Source: Choanephora cucurbitarum (taxonomy: Eukaryota; Mucoromycota; Mucoromycetes; Mucorales; Choanephoraceae). Taken from it: DNA of 64,000 bases. The position numbers and the translations under genes were made by a program. Of this stretch, positions 1 to 13,205 are shown in pieces. The notes under the pieces are model-generated. The model did no database searches and was not told the DNA's origin. It was given only the letters and a program-made list of their open reading frames with translations. Positions within the stretch are counted from its first letter, which is position 1. Each line of letters opens with the position of its first letter. The stretch is from contig JAIWNI010000042.1 of NCBI GenBank assembly GCA_025331435.1, positions 62,001 to 126,000 of the forward strand, in the 5' to 3' direction.

Positions 1-2
1 AA

Positions 3-455
3 GTAGTAAAAGCTGTGACAGATGCAGTTGGAGCTGAACGAACTGGTATTCGAGTATCTCCTGGTGGTGGTGATTTCCATGATGCAACAGAAGAGTTTCC
101 TGTAAAAACATGCAGTTATTTGTTGTCTCAATTGCAGCAAAATCACCCTGACATGGCTTACGTTCATTTTATGGAAAGAAGGCAAGAAGAGGCATTAGAA
201 CAAGACTTGGCAAGTCCTTATAGACATATTTGGAAAGGACACATTATCTCCAGTGGTTTTTCATCGTTTGTGGAGCATGCTGTGGACTATGCAGATAAGA
301 CAGGCGACCTGATTGCATTTGGACGAGCTTTTATTGCAAATCCTGATCTTCCAAGCCGTATTAGACACAACCAACCTCTCAATTCCTTTGATTATTCTAC
401 CTTCTATACTCATGAAGCAAAGGGATATACTGATTATCCCGAATTTAGAGAATAG
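3..455 (+). CDS. Old yellow enzyme family NADH:flavin oxidoreductase, C-terminal part
   Basis: This is the C-terminal ~150 residues of an FMN-dependent ene-reductase (OYE / 12-oxophytodienoate reductase-like family), which reduces activated C=C bonds with NAD(P)H. The reading frame is open from the first bases of the window, so the gene is truncated 5' by the window edge. Visible family marks are RTGIRVSP near the start, corresponding to the family's R-x-S-P segment on the barrel, a strand-loop ending in SSGF, and the phosphate-binding segment AFGRAFIANPDLP, followed by the usual GYTDYPEF C-terminus and a TAG stop. One oddity is GGGDF after RVSP, where the family usually has a Trp. The family assignment is secure; the exact substrate cannot be told from this fragment. 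Confidence 0.9.
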   Translation, partial: VVKAVTDAVGAERTGIRVSPGGGDFHDATEEFPVKTCSYLLSQLQQNHPDMAYVHFMERRQEEALEQDLASPYRHIWKGHIISSGFSSFVEHAVDYADKTGDLIAFGRAFIANPDLPSRIRHNQPLNSFDYSTFYTHEAKGYTDYPEFRE

Positions 456-547
456 TTTATTTTGTACAGGCTTTATATCGATCTATCTATACATATTTAC
501 CATAGAATTGTTTATACATTATTATGTACATGATTAACTAATAAAAA

Positions 548-3500
548 CTACATATCTTCATCTGATTCACCTCTATCTGTGACGTAATGTAGAACAGAGT
601 ATGACGTTTTACTCTGTCTACTTAATGCCCAATAATCAGGCACCATAAGGAAATAGCGTTCCATGGCTTCTCTGAATCTGATTCGGTATTGTCGAGGAGA
701 TACAATAGTTGGTTCTTTTCCTCCTCCTCCTAATATACCTGATTCCTTCACCCAACTCTCAAGTTTTTTGTCCCATGTGAAAGTTCGAATAAAATCTAAA
801 AAGAAGAGGGTCAATGCTCAAAGTAAGAAAAGCAACAACTGTATCTTTTTTTTCCTTACCAACGATGCCAACAACTAATTCTTGCTTTTCTTCGTCAATG
901 CCGACAAGGAGAGAGTAATCCATGACATTTCGATTGGATAGGAATAAGGTATCATTATGAAGAGAGCTTCGGAGGATTTCTTTAGAATGAGCTCGAATGA
1001 ACAATGGTGATTGATAGATAACTATACATGACAAGTTAGTTTATCTCATTTTCTTCTCATCTTTATCAATGAATCTTACGTTCAACTAGATTCTCATCCA
1101 AAAGCACTTCGTCTTGCTTCCCTGTTGATTGAACATGTCTGTTTCTCATAGATCCTTTGAGATCAAATATCTATCAATTGCTTAACAAGACTGTTGTTTT
1201 TTCTCTTGCTCAAAGCTCCTTACCTTCTTTATATTTCTTTGATAAAACAAATTCTCCATGATTAATACATCCATTCTCATTGACTTTCCTGTACTAGAAT
1301 TCTTATAGCCAATACTGTAAAACCCAAATATTTTGGCCAAAACGGTAGGCAATTCACTGAAAAAGGCCTCTGACATATACTGAAAGTAAGCAGGAGCAAA
1401 ACGAAGAAATGCATCCAACTCGTATTTTGATAACTGTTTCATCAATAAACGATCATCTACCATTTATGAAGTTGTATCAGTATAGCTCCCTCTTACTATT
1501 CATAATGAAGAACTTGCCTTTTGTCTTCAAAAAAGCAGATCCTGATTTACCACCAGAAGAATCCCATTTAATACAGCTTGCCAAAGACATGATGTAGCTT
1601 TCATCGCAACCACAGTTGCGTCTAAGTGCATCAAACTGCTCAGAAAAGAAAATCTTACAAAAGAATTTTGTGGATCCGGTCGAGAAGTCTAAAACAGATT
1701 AAGCAGTCAGTCAATCGTCTTTGACTAAAGTCTCTGGATTCTTACTATAGCGCATATGGGACCCAGATTCTCGCCGCAAAGTTTCTTGGATATCGTCATT
1801 CATATGTGTATGATGAAGACTTCCACCATAATCTAAAGTGGTCACTTCAGAAGGTGCCTTGGCATCTAGCAAGGACGCATTTTCAGGCTTCATGATACCA
1901 TCATGTGATCCAGTTTCGGTATCTGCATCTTGGATATCGTGCATTTTATCCAAGTAATCCTCAGAGCTCAAAGTATAGGCAATGATTGTGCTAGGTTCGT
2001 CTTCTTTTACGACCACATAAGAGTCAGGGAACAAGTGCTCAGTAGGCTGTCTATTACCATTAAAACGATGCTCAATGTCAATAACAATTTTCTAGAATTG
2101 AATCAGAGGCGTAATGACTTACAAAGGGTATTCTAAGGGTAGAAGATTTCCTAGTCCACTGTCAGTCAACAAGTTTGTTAGTGTTTTCATGAATGAGCTC
2201 TTTTCAGCAGAATGTCGAATCTCCTCTAAATTCTCGGCAATTGATTTTCCTCCTTCTGTTGCAACACTAGCTACACGGTTAAGGATAATATCAGGATGTA
2301 TGTTCTGCAGGTCACTGAAACCAAGACTTTCACTATTGGAAGGTGCTTGAATTTTTAGCAAGTCAGTGGCTTTAGGCAGGCTGCAGGAATCTCCTTCTTC
2401 TTCGCCAGAGACACCAGAGGAGAAGTCCATGGGACAGTCGCTAAATGAAAGCCAAGATCTCTCGAACGAAACAGGCGACTTGGACAGCGCCATGCTTGGG
2501 CTTGATGCATGAGTACTCAATCCTTTTCGACGTCTTTCATTAAGTTTCATAGAAGGTCGCTCAGGTTCAACTACTTCATTTGCAAAAGGTGCCAGAGAAG
2601 TGAAGTAGTCTATTTCTTCATTGAGCTTAGGTTCAATCTGTTCTATATTGTCGTCTGAATCATACAGGATATTTATATCACTTTCGTCTTGATTAACATT
2701 ACTATCATATCGACGGAAGCGCGATAATCCAGATGCAAAAGTGTTACGTCTACTAATACTGCTTCCTGAAAATTCATCACGTTTTCGTGTTTTGTTTGAG
2801 GTCTTTTCTTGTCTTGAAGCAATAGAGATAGCGTCTTCTCCTCCTCCACTGAATTCGTCATCTATATCTTCAATGACAAGATCATTTGCTTGAGTATACA
2901 CCTGAATGTATGTCTTTTTTCTTGGTAAACGCGATCTGAAACATTGATCGCCTTTTGTTGTTGAGCTTCTCCTCAGGAAGCTATTATGGCTTTCTTCTTC
3001 TTGTTCATAACCAAACTGAGTCTTAAACATGTTCTGTAAGTAAGCTTCTTGTCCATGGCCGATAGAATGATGACGATGGTGTTTCTTCAGCAGGCGACTG
3101 TTTTTCATGCTTTTGCCTTGCAATCCTTCTTCAGGTAGCACTAATACTGCATTAGTATAACTTCGTTGACGTCCAGGAGAGCTTTCCATGGCAGAAGATG
3201 AAGTGTCTTGCTGTCGAATGATGGGAATTCGAGAGGGAGTATAGGCTGCAGATAATGTACCGGGACTCTTGACACGCAGGTATTTGTTGGAAGTCATTCG
3301 ATTTAAAGAAACTATTCCGGTAGGTTGATTTCCATCGCCTGTTGTCTTGAATTTTTCATTTAGCTCATGCAACAAATCTAATGATAGGCGTCGTCTTATC
3401 TCAGGTGATAGACAAGATTTTTTGCTTGTGCTACTTTTATCTGTCAATGACATCTGCAAATTCGTTTTGCCCTTTCTTTCTAACTCTTGCTGTTCTTTCT

Positions 3501-6500
3501 TATCAAATAAGACAGGAAGGCATTCTGAGGGTGACGTAGATAACAAAGGCATCATTGCATAGTCCTGTTCGATTTTTGAAGTGACATTATTCAACGCTTG
3601 GTTTTTTAGGTTATGGTCGATTAAGATATCATCATCATCGTTCAAATCAATACCAATTAACGGAAGATCAGTTGTCTCTGTAGCACGCTTTGTGCGCTCA
3701 TTATCCGTATTCTTAAGACTAGAAGAATCAGTGATATCTGTAGGGAACATTTTACGCAACTGGTTAGCAGTAATTTTCTTTAGCTCACGCTCAGGTTGTA
3801 GGTAGTATTGAACAAAGTCGGTATAAATAGCCTCCCAATGAGATACCACTTGGAATAAGCTTCGACGAACAACGTTGATTGTCAGTGTATCATGAGGATC
3901 TGAAGTAGCATAGACATTTTGAACCAGTTGCAATGCTTCCTTCTTTTCCCCTTGGGCTTCTAAAGACATGTCTTGCAACTCAGCTTTACATGCCTCTAAT
4001 TTGTGAGGATCAACTAAATCGAATGGAAAGGCCTTGTTTCGATCGATAACAGATTGATAAAACTTGTTGATCTTCTGTCTCAGAGACTTTAGTTCTGCCT
4101 CCTTCATGTCTCTCTGAATTTGACTATGAATAAACAGTTTCGCGGGTGGCACCGCTACCTCCAAGAGGTTGATTGAGTCATACTGAAAGCGAACAGTAAG
4201 ATCCATATATCCAAAGTAACGAACATGATTGCGAGTGATGTCGTGTGGACAAATATCAGCTCTACACTGTACGCCTGTCTGGTAGAAGAACACTTCCAGG
4301 AATTTGCCAAAAGAGTAATTCCAAGTATTATCAGACATAGGCAGCACGGGAGTGGGCTTGTTACATTCTCTACAGTAGCTCCACATCAATAGTTTGTCCG
4401 ACATACCAGGCAATGGACAAGGAAACTTCTCAATCATGACATTAACGCGTGCATTACCATGTGCATACGATCGATAGTGCTGGATCATCGGATGATCGCA
4501 CATGAATGAGGAGCAACTTTGCTGAGCATCATTACACAGATCCATAATGTATTGGCCAAGTGTCTTATCAGAAGGGTATCGGTAAAATCCAAAAATACGT
4601 ATTTCAGGACCTTGACATGGCACAGTAGTTACAGTGCAGACACTAGAGTATAGAACAACTATGTTCTGATGATAAAATGGTGATATAGATTCTGGACTTT
4701 CTCCGATAAATGCATCCCATGCCCTCGAGGTTTGATGGTTCTTAGTGATAAGTTCAAACTCTGTATCCATCAGAGCATCATCATTCATTTGTTGAAAGCG
4801 ATGATTTTCTAGAGATTGCCTTTCGAATGTAGACTTTGTTGGAGAGGCGGTTAATATGGCTTCCTTGAGATTTATGGTTGTCGAATTCGTGATGACTGAA
4901 GACCCAGATACAGACTTACGACGCTTTTGGTTCTGTATCAAAGCTAATTTGTCTTCAGTGTCTTTTAGCACAAGTAGTAGATAAGGTGGAGGAAAGGTCA
5001 CAAATTGAGAAACTGATAGTATTGTATTTTGGTAAAGCTTCAATAGACCATCAAGATAAAGCGAGTTTGTGCTGTGTTCGCCCTCTTCATCTAGAGGGGA
5101 CATAGGAGCTGAATATGTACTGCATGTGATGGCTTGCTTTTTGTGTTCATTTGATATAGACGGCAAGCTTTTGCTTTCAGCTTCTGCCTCTAAAGACCCT
5201 CGACTCTTAGCAAAAGAATCTAACAACAAAGAAGTCTCAAGCTTCAGATTGTTGACGACAAATACCATGAAGTCAATCAGTCTCTTGATTGCATGCAAGT
5301 TCTCCATTTTCTCTCCACGTAGAACAATAGTCCCGCCAAGCTCTGGTGCACAATTATCGAAAACGAGAAAAGTCTTGCGTCTATTTGCAATCCATTCGTG
5401 CATAATTGTCTTTATCTCAAACGATCCACAACGCCCAAATGACAGCTCGTGTTGTAGTTTGTCCACAGAAGTAACGATACTTGCTTGAGTACACCGAGCA
5501 ATAGCTTCAATCACACTGTGCTTTACATTGTGAATGACAGGAATATTTGCTTCGAGTAAGAACTCCAGTGCCAGTCGAGAGACTGTTGACTTGACAATGA
5601 GCAGCGAGGGTTTTAAGGCTACGATTCTGCCAATCAACTTGCGTACATGCTCTCTTTCTTGAGAGATCACAGGCGCAATAGACAAAAGTTGATTTTCCAT
5701 CTCGATTCTCGAGTAATCCAAGGAAAACATCAAGATGAGAATTCTAGGGTTTGTAATGTTCTTTACCATACGCTTATGCGCTACATTCTTAGTACACATG
5801 ACCCCCTTCACATAAGTACTGTCTGATGGCAATCCACCAGGAACCTTTTTGATTTTGACGTAATGTCTCACATCCATATCATCACCTGCTCGAATGTCTG
5901 GTCGTACGTGATTGGTTACTTTGAGTAAGAGATTCATGATCACTTCTTCCCATTCTTCTTTTGATCCTTGAGTCAAATCAATTTCGTTCATCAACTGACG
6001 AAGTATCCTTCGTGCATGGTTTCGGGCACTCAGACTCAACTCAACATTTTGTGGAAGCCCTGAAGCACGACGCTGACGGTTGGTGAAGCTAAATCGATTC
6101 ATTGCCATTATTGAGTTACTGGATTCAAGCGATTGTGGATGAAATTTGGAATTAGAATCATCTCCAACAAAAGGAGAAAGCATTGGACTTGATGGCCAAT
6201 TATCTGGATTATCAAAATGACCAGGCTTATGAAGGCTAGTGGTATTGATTCGAATCATGCTGTTTCTAAACGATCTTTTGTTTCCATTTGAATTATTGCC
6301 ATTTGTCATGTTCATTCTTTGATATGAATTATATGAAGGGCGCGCAGAGGTTGCGGCATTTCTACGTGGGTCTTCCTTGTATTTGCTGCGATTTTGATCA
6401 CAAAGTTCATCATCACTGCCCAGTACAAGCATATCGTTAGGTATATTTGGGCTCGAGTGAGAAGCTGACAGAGTAGGCTCTAAGAGCATAGATTTTGCTG

Positions 6501-8249
6501 GATACAATTCAGCTGAAACTGAAGGTATTAAGCTAGAAGATATGCTGAAACCGAGTGTAGGCTGTTGGTAACGATCATAGTATTGTTGGTGATGATGTAG
6601 TTGATCTTGGTAAAAGTCAATTACAGGATTACCATTGCCTGGAAAAGGACTTAGTTCAGATTCAGCTAACACAGTACCGCCTCCTCGATCTGAAATATAA
6701 GGAGATGTAGGATATGCCCATGACATGTGCAACTGTCGTGTTGTGTCTTCCAGCGGTGCAGATGAAGATGTATTTGATCGGGGCCGTGATGTTGATTTGA
6801 GCAGAGATGTACCTGCGTCAAACAATCGCTTAAATCCTCCTGCATTTGACATTCCATCTGTGTTTGAAGCAGCTGCAGTGTTCGCTGAAGCAATGTTGCT
6901 ATGTCCCATAATTGGCGATTCTATATTCAAATCTCCCTGTGGCGTGCCGGATGAATGAGATCTTTCATTGAGCCCTAAGAAATCATGATTTGTTTGAGGC
7001 GATGTTCCTACATAAGCATCAGATGCTATTGTTGGTAACTCTAGAGCAAAAGTGGTTGTAGTGGCATCATCATTTCCATAAATGCTTTTAGCTTGTCTCA
7101 ATGCTGTTGTTGGTATTTGCATCTGTGGTACTTCGAGAGGAGGTTTTTGCGAAGGGATGATGGCGGAAGAATAATGCTCCTTATGAGGCTGCTGAGTTGA
7201 TTGGATAGATTCTTCATCACCACGATTATACAACACATGACTTAGATTACTGACGCTTGCTGTTTTAGATATAGTGTCGATTTTACTATTAGCATAATCT
7301 GTCTGATTTATATTCAAGCTGGCAGTAGAAGATCGATCATTCAGTTGTTGCAACTGTTCCGCATAACAAAAATTACAGACTCGCACTTGGCCTTTTTGTT
7401 TATACAGTTTTCCTGATATGATGTGTGAGGCACATTTAGAGCAAAAGATTTGACCTATCAGGACGAGTCAGTGAGATTGTAGTACTGATTACAGCAAACT
7501 TAAGACATACCACATATACGACAATGATGCTTTCTTCGGAGAAGAGTAAATGGCTTACGGCACTTGTAGCATTCTTTGCATTGTTCGTCTGGCATCCAAA
7601 ACTCCTTGTCGCTCTTTTGTCCTCGTAGACGAGCTAAAATTCGAGACAATGAATTTGAATTAGAAATCGAAAAATTAGTGATGACAGATTGAGTATCGCT
7701 GTCTATAGATCTCCTCTTGGCTAAAGGTGAGCTAAGTAAATAGTCGATCGCTTCTTGTTCCTGAGGTCGCTTAGTGTCAGACACGTTGAATTGAACACTT
7801 GAGTTGGTGTGCGTCTCGCTCAACGGTAAGGCATCTAACTTTTGATTTCCTACAGTTACAGTTGCAGTCGTTGTAGCGGTCGTTGAGGCAGGCGAGGGGG
7901 GTATGACAGCTGCTGTCGGAATACCGGAAGCGCTGAATTGTTCTTTGCTTACAGAAACAGAAGAAGAAGAGCTGGCAGAAGCCAAGTGCTTATTTAAACT
8001 AGAACTGGTACTAGCTGAAGTGTTTAATGCCTGTGACTGTATTATGGAGGGTATAGAGGCTAAAGAAAGATCGCGCTTGAGATCGCCTTCGGATGAAGTT
8101 CGACGATCGGTGTTGTCTTGAGCTGCAGGTCCAGACACAGCATGCAGAACCTTGTCGAATATCTTTGACAATACGCCTTCATCATTATTGTGCTCCTCTG
8201 GTAATTGAAAGTTGAATGTGGTTAGGCTGGACCTGCGTTCTTTGTCCAT
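548..8249 (-). CDS. FAB1: Phosphatidylinositol-3-phosphate 5-kinase Fab1 (PIKfyve)
   Basis: Makes PI(3,5)P2 from PI3P on the vacuole/endosome membrane. I read eight exons: 8249-7511, 7454-2123, 2050-1746, 1688-1518, 1456-1224, 1170-1080, 1021-860 and 795-548, which keep frame and give about 2426 residues, in the range of fungal Fab1. The FYVE zinc finger (residues ~220-275, with [10 protein letters not shown]) spans intron 1 and binds PI3P. A long low-complexity stretch is followed by a TCP-1/CCT-like domain (near residue 790, [13 protein letters not shown]). The kinase is at the C-terminus: [35 protein letters not shown] and [11 protein letters not shown]. There is no second FYVE or DEP domain. 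The start was chosen as the first ATG of the exon carrying the FYVE finger. The join after FLKTK appears to use a GC donor (gcaagt near 1517); a GT donor further on also keeps frame but breaks the conserved KTKDDR. Confidence 0.95.
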
Positions 8250-9693
8250 TTTATTGATGTTTGTTATTAGAGAACATGCTCTTATGAAGAGTAAAAGGAA
8301 AAAGAAAAAAAAACAGAGAAATTAAAAAAATATATATATAACAATGACATACACTGATTTCCAAAAAGAAAAATTGGGATTTGAGCTCCTAAACTTTAAT
8401 GCAGCATGATCTTAGTGTAAGAGAAATTGAAGGTGTGGGGCCTTTATTGTATTATAATGCAAATACTATGGCTAATATCTCGCTATATTGAGAAATATCA
8501 GCAAGTCAAAGAAACGCTGTTGTTACCTTTAAGTAAAACCTGTCTGATGCATAGTCTGTATAGCCTTACATATTCTTATAACGCCCAAATTACATGAAAC
8601 CGTTCATTCTCCTTCGGCTGAAAATTCAAGTTCAATAAATCTTGTTGTACAAACGTGTATGCAGCAAAATGATGTATTATAACATGTCTATATTCGAAGC
8701 AAAAAAAAACCATTTCTTTTTCTTTCATTGATATGCAGAATATATCAAATCCATGTTCTCAAAGATGTTTGATCTTGCTCGCGGTTTATTTTTGTGGTTT
8801 TTTTAATCTTCAATGTTTTAACAGCCCCTATGATCCTACAAGTGATATAATCCAGAAACTTTTTGCCGACTATTAAATTCTCAAGGGTGGCAATGTCTGG
8901 AGAAAACTGAAATCTATGTTAGCCTGAAGGCTTTTGGATAGCTTGTCCAACGGTTGAAAATATACATTTTTGTTTAATCTTGTCTTAGTTGGCCTGCCAC
9001 AAGACCGTAGATTCAAAGACAAAACTAGTGTTGTCGATTTGGTTAATGGCTTGTTGACATGCATCTTTCATGCGCATGGTCAAAGAAGCTGTTCTCTTGA
9101 TAACGATCTGACTTTACCGACTAAAGAACTCCTCTCCCATCATTATAGTAGTTGTTATTTAGAACTGTAGCCAATCATTTCTTATCTTAGAGTCTATATT
9201 AGTTGCTTGATAGTATTTAAGTTTGGGTCTTGCTTGGACCAAGAGTTGGTCCTTCTTCTGCTCTACTGTACAATGAGTCTTGAAATTTTGCACTAGAGCA
9301 CTGTAATGTTAACTCACTCCATCTCATTAAATCTTAAGGCTCCTATGAATTCAATTTCGTGAAAACCTTAGTGAACTCATCTCAATTCATTATGCTTTCA
9401 ACAACAACAAAAAGATTGTTTGAACAGCAAACCATAATCCGCCAAACTAAACAACATGAATACACCAATCCTTTATTCAATAGACATAATTTCTACTAAT
9501 GATTTGTTGTCACAGTACAAGCTTTCAGCAATAATTTCCTTTTTACGTTCAATTTTCGTTTAAGTAACAATTTCAGTTGTAATAAGATAAAGCCATCACT
9601 AATAACTTTTAACTGTGAATGGATTTCTTGATTTCATTTTATTGTTTTCTTGTATTACACATTTCAAATCAAAGTTTTTTTTGTGCGACACTA
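8250..9693. other. Intergenic region, no supported gene
   Basis: This 1.4-kb AT-rich stretch lies between the start of FAB1 and the end of the reductase gene, both on the minus strand, so it holds the FAB1 promoter and the downstream region of the other gene. Short open frames on both strands (for example 8970-9170) have no recognisable motif, no partner exon and no family resemblance. Homopolymer A and AT runs lie just upstream of FAB1 (8300-8345). Confidence 0.6.
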
Positions 9694-12600
9694 TCAAAGA
9701 GAAGGATTATAAAATCCGGTCGACTCCCAGTTTGCCAAAAACTTTGTGAAGAGCTCAACGTCTAAAGCAGGAACATGAGAAAGTACAGCTGTTACTTGCA
9801 TAGTCTTGTCAGTCTTCCATTTTGGCATCTTGAAAGTCTGACTCAAGTTGCCTTCGAAAAAAGGTATTAATCGATAAGCAGGGTTTTCTTCACTTTGTAT
9901 AAGCTCTTTAATCCAATCTTCAACATCAACAACTTCAAAACTCATACCAGCTAATGTCAAGGATTGAAGAATATCACACCATTTAAGGGTTTGAGGGCTA
10001 ACTATGTGGTACACATATTGAGCTACTTTGGTACTTGGTGAGCGAGTATTAAGCATTATGTCAACAATAGCAGCAGCAGCAAAGTCAACAGGTATCCAAT
10101 CAATACTAGTCTCTAATCTGGGCATCTTGTGCATCCAGGAACCACCTCCTATAAACATCAGAGGATACTGTTCAGAAGTGTTCCAAATACCATTTTTGGT
10201 ATCGCCACAGACCTGTCCTAAACGTTCGATAAAGCATGGGAAATTCAGCTCTTTTGCCATAAAATTCAGTAAGGACTCGACTACAAATTTAGATTGAGCG
10301 TAACCTAGCGGCAGAGCAATACGCGCATCAAAAGGATATGGTTCTTCCTCAACTGTGTCGCCTAGTAGTCCACCAGCGGAAACACTTGAGACAAAATGAA
10401 CATGAATTGGGTTTTGCTGGTGATAAGCAAACTTCAGTAAGTTATAGAATGGCGAAATACATTCTTTATCAAAGTGATCCAGAGACATATTGAAATTGAG
10501 TAGCCAGCCGCAATGTTGTATCACTGTTATTTCCTTTCGTAGCGCATGATAACGAGTTTCTCCAAGACCAAGGTACTGCTCATTAAATTTCATTGGTAAA
10601 ACTTTGACGCGTTCAGAGTTCAATAACGTTGCATCCAACAATCGACTCTTAAATGAATTGGCTAAGCGCTCCTTCAGATCTTCTTGTTTACCGCGCACAC
10701 AACAATACACCTTTTTGACTCGCGGGTCCTTCAACAAGCACTCAAGTATGAATGATCCCAATGATCCAGTAGCACCTGTAAGGAGAACAACCTGTTCATC
10801 GACTACATGATTTGTACGAACGATAGGATCAAAATCTTCTCTCGCTTGTTCAATATAACGGGTGACCAACTTTTGAGTATTTTGATAGCTTTTTTCCTGC
10901 TTTGTATATATCATAGGCTGCTCTTTTTGCAATAGGCCTTTTCTCATCGAGTCAATAGTTGGATTTTCAAATAAAAAGTTATGGCTGACATTACTAAAAC
11001 GCTTGGAGATGTAGTTTCGAAGCTGAATGGCATACAAAGAGTTGAATCCTAAATCAAAGATAGATTGGCTATGATCTTTCAACAATGATTTAGAGATCCT
11101 CAACACCTGAGCGATATTCGTTTCCAGGAAATCATTCATCTCTTCTGTCGTCCATTCATACACTTCCGACTGAGTATCATAAGAAGCTTTGTAAGACCCA
11201 TTCAGGAAGCTGTCATAGAGCTCATCAATGATATGTTGATACATTTGCTCCGCATTTTTTCGCTTGATGCTTCCTTTGTCAGTTGTTGGTATAGTTTGAC
11301 CGAGAGGAAGAACCTTGACCATTTCTAAAAGGATTCTGCTATGGCTTGGACAGTCACGATTAGCCAATTCAATTGCTTCATAGACACTTTCAATGACTTC
11401 TTCCTCCTGAAGATTCTCTATCTTTGTAGCATCAAGCTCAATCAAAGCTGATGTACATTTACGTTCGTGACCCAGAACAATAACTTGTTTTACAACAATA
11501 CTTTCACGAATTGTAGCTTCCATTGGCAAAGGATTAGTCTTTTCACCATTCTCCATGATAAGTGTTTCATTGCGGCGACCGAGATAGATGTAATAGCCTG
11601 GAGACTCAGGGTCTTCTCTAAATAAATCATCTGTATCATAACCTCCGTCAGGGCGGTTACAGATATTTGTAGCTAATGTGGGGCAGTCGGCACGAACATA
11701 GAGATGCTTGATATCTGGTTGAGATTCATCAGCAGTTTCAAAAATGCCATATGATTCTCCGTGGGGATCAAGGCGGAAAGGGGCAAGTGAGTTCCATGTC
11801 TTGCTGTTTGGATCCAAATTTGAGCTTAAAAATCCATTCATCTCAGTAGAGCCATATGTGTTTCTAACATTGATTTTGTGACTACGCAACCATTCGCCTG
11901 ATTCCAGTTTTAAAGGAGCACCACCGAACAAAACATATTTCAGTCGCTGAACTGCATCAAATTTGTTTGTCTGCTCCAAGTAGGGTATCATTTCCTCCAG
12001 GATGATTGGGGGACAACATAGCATGGTAACCTTATTTATTTGAAGTGCTGAATTGATTTCATTTTGTGAAGGAGGAAGTTTTTCCATAAATACGATGCTA
12101 CCGCCAACACTGATCATGGTGAATGCTACAAAGAAGCCAAAGCAATGAAATCTATGTGATGTTAAATCATTACTGTCATCAACTTAGCTAGCTAGAAACT
12201 TACAAAGGGACGATAGGAAGCATTACATCTTCTAACCCAAGTTGAGGTAGGTGAGGTCTGTTCTTAATGAGTATATATAATTGATTCAAGTGATAAAATA
12301 GATAGCGATTGCTTAAATAAATAGGCTTAGGAGACGAACTAGTTCCAGAGCTACATGATTTAATGAGTCGATCAATAAACATTAGCCAAGTTCAAGCATA
12401 TTTTTATTTACCTGTGGACGATCAATGCACTGCTTTCAATGTCGTTGTCAGAAAAATCAAGATTTAGAATATCCTTAAATTTGGGTTCCAAAGACTGATG
12501 AATCCATTTATCAAAATCTGTTTCAGTGATAGTCAGGACATGAACCTCGCCAGCTTGTGCAGCAGAATGCTGCGATATAGCTTCATACTTTTTGCCTGTA

Positions 12601-12989
12601 ACTAACATGTTTGATCCAGTTTTTCGCAATAACTCGGTTACATGTAGTTGTGAATTTCTAGGTGAGATAAGGAAAAGAGTCTTTTTTAACCTCATGGCAG
12701 CCAATATTACAACCAGATAAGCAACAGAATGGTCATCGATATAGGAAATAGTATGAACTTCTTTGATCAACTCTGACCATTGGCAAGCTAGATTGATAGA
12801 CATACGGTCTATATCGGCAAATGTGAGAGTCTGAAACGAACCAGATTGAGATGAATAATAGCGAGCAAGAATTCTTTCAGCATGAAGCTTCAACTGAGAG
12901 TCTACATAGTTAATCAAAGCTTTATAATATAGCAGACATGCCTGTGTGTCAAACAAGCTAATGTTTGGATAGTCTTGGTGTAGAGTCAT
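9694..12989 (-). CDS. NRPS-like adenylation-thiolation-reductase (carboxylic acid reductase type)
   Basis: Three exons, 12989-12412, 12350-12204 and 12151-9694, give 1060 residues. The order is adenylation domain (N-terminal half), carrier domain, terminal reductase. The A3 phosphate loop SSGTSSSPKP lies at residues ~193-202 and spans the first splice junction; the A5 motif NTYGSTE is near residue 340. The carrier has DLGFNSL with the phosphopantetheine Ser near residue 612. The reductase has GATGSLG (near 701) and YAQSK (near 859), the NADPH-binding and catalytic motifs of an extended short-chain reductase. Such enzymes activate a carboxylic acid with ATP, hold it as a thioester and release an aldehyde. 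It is shorter than Lys2 (about 1400 residues) and lacks a condensation domain, so it is unlikely to be the lysine-pathway enzyme. The substrate is unknown. An upstream ATG with a GT donor at 13131-13205 could be an extra first exon, but I cannot join it convincingly. Confidence 0.88.
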
Positions 12990-13205
12990 TTATGTATCAA
13001 AATAAAATAAGAAGGGTAAGAAACAAGAATGAATATAGAGATCGTCTTTTTGATCTTTTAAAGCACAATATTGATCCGAATTTTCGGGCACATTGCTAAC
13101 GGTTACTTGGAAAAAAGAAATGAGGAGACTTACCTTTTTGTAACATAAGATCGAATGATAAGCAGAGGAGCTTGTAACTTTGTTACTTTTAATAGATGCA
13201 GCCAT

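Noticed and set aside
5069..5488. 139-codon plus-strand frame inside FAB1
   Set aside because: Antisense shadow of the FAB1 coding exon.
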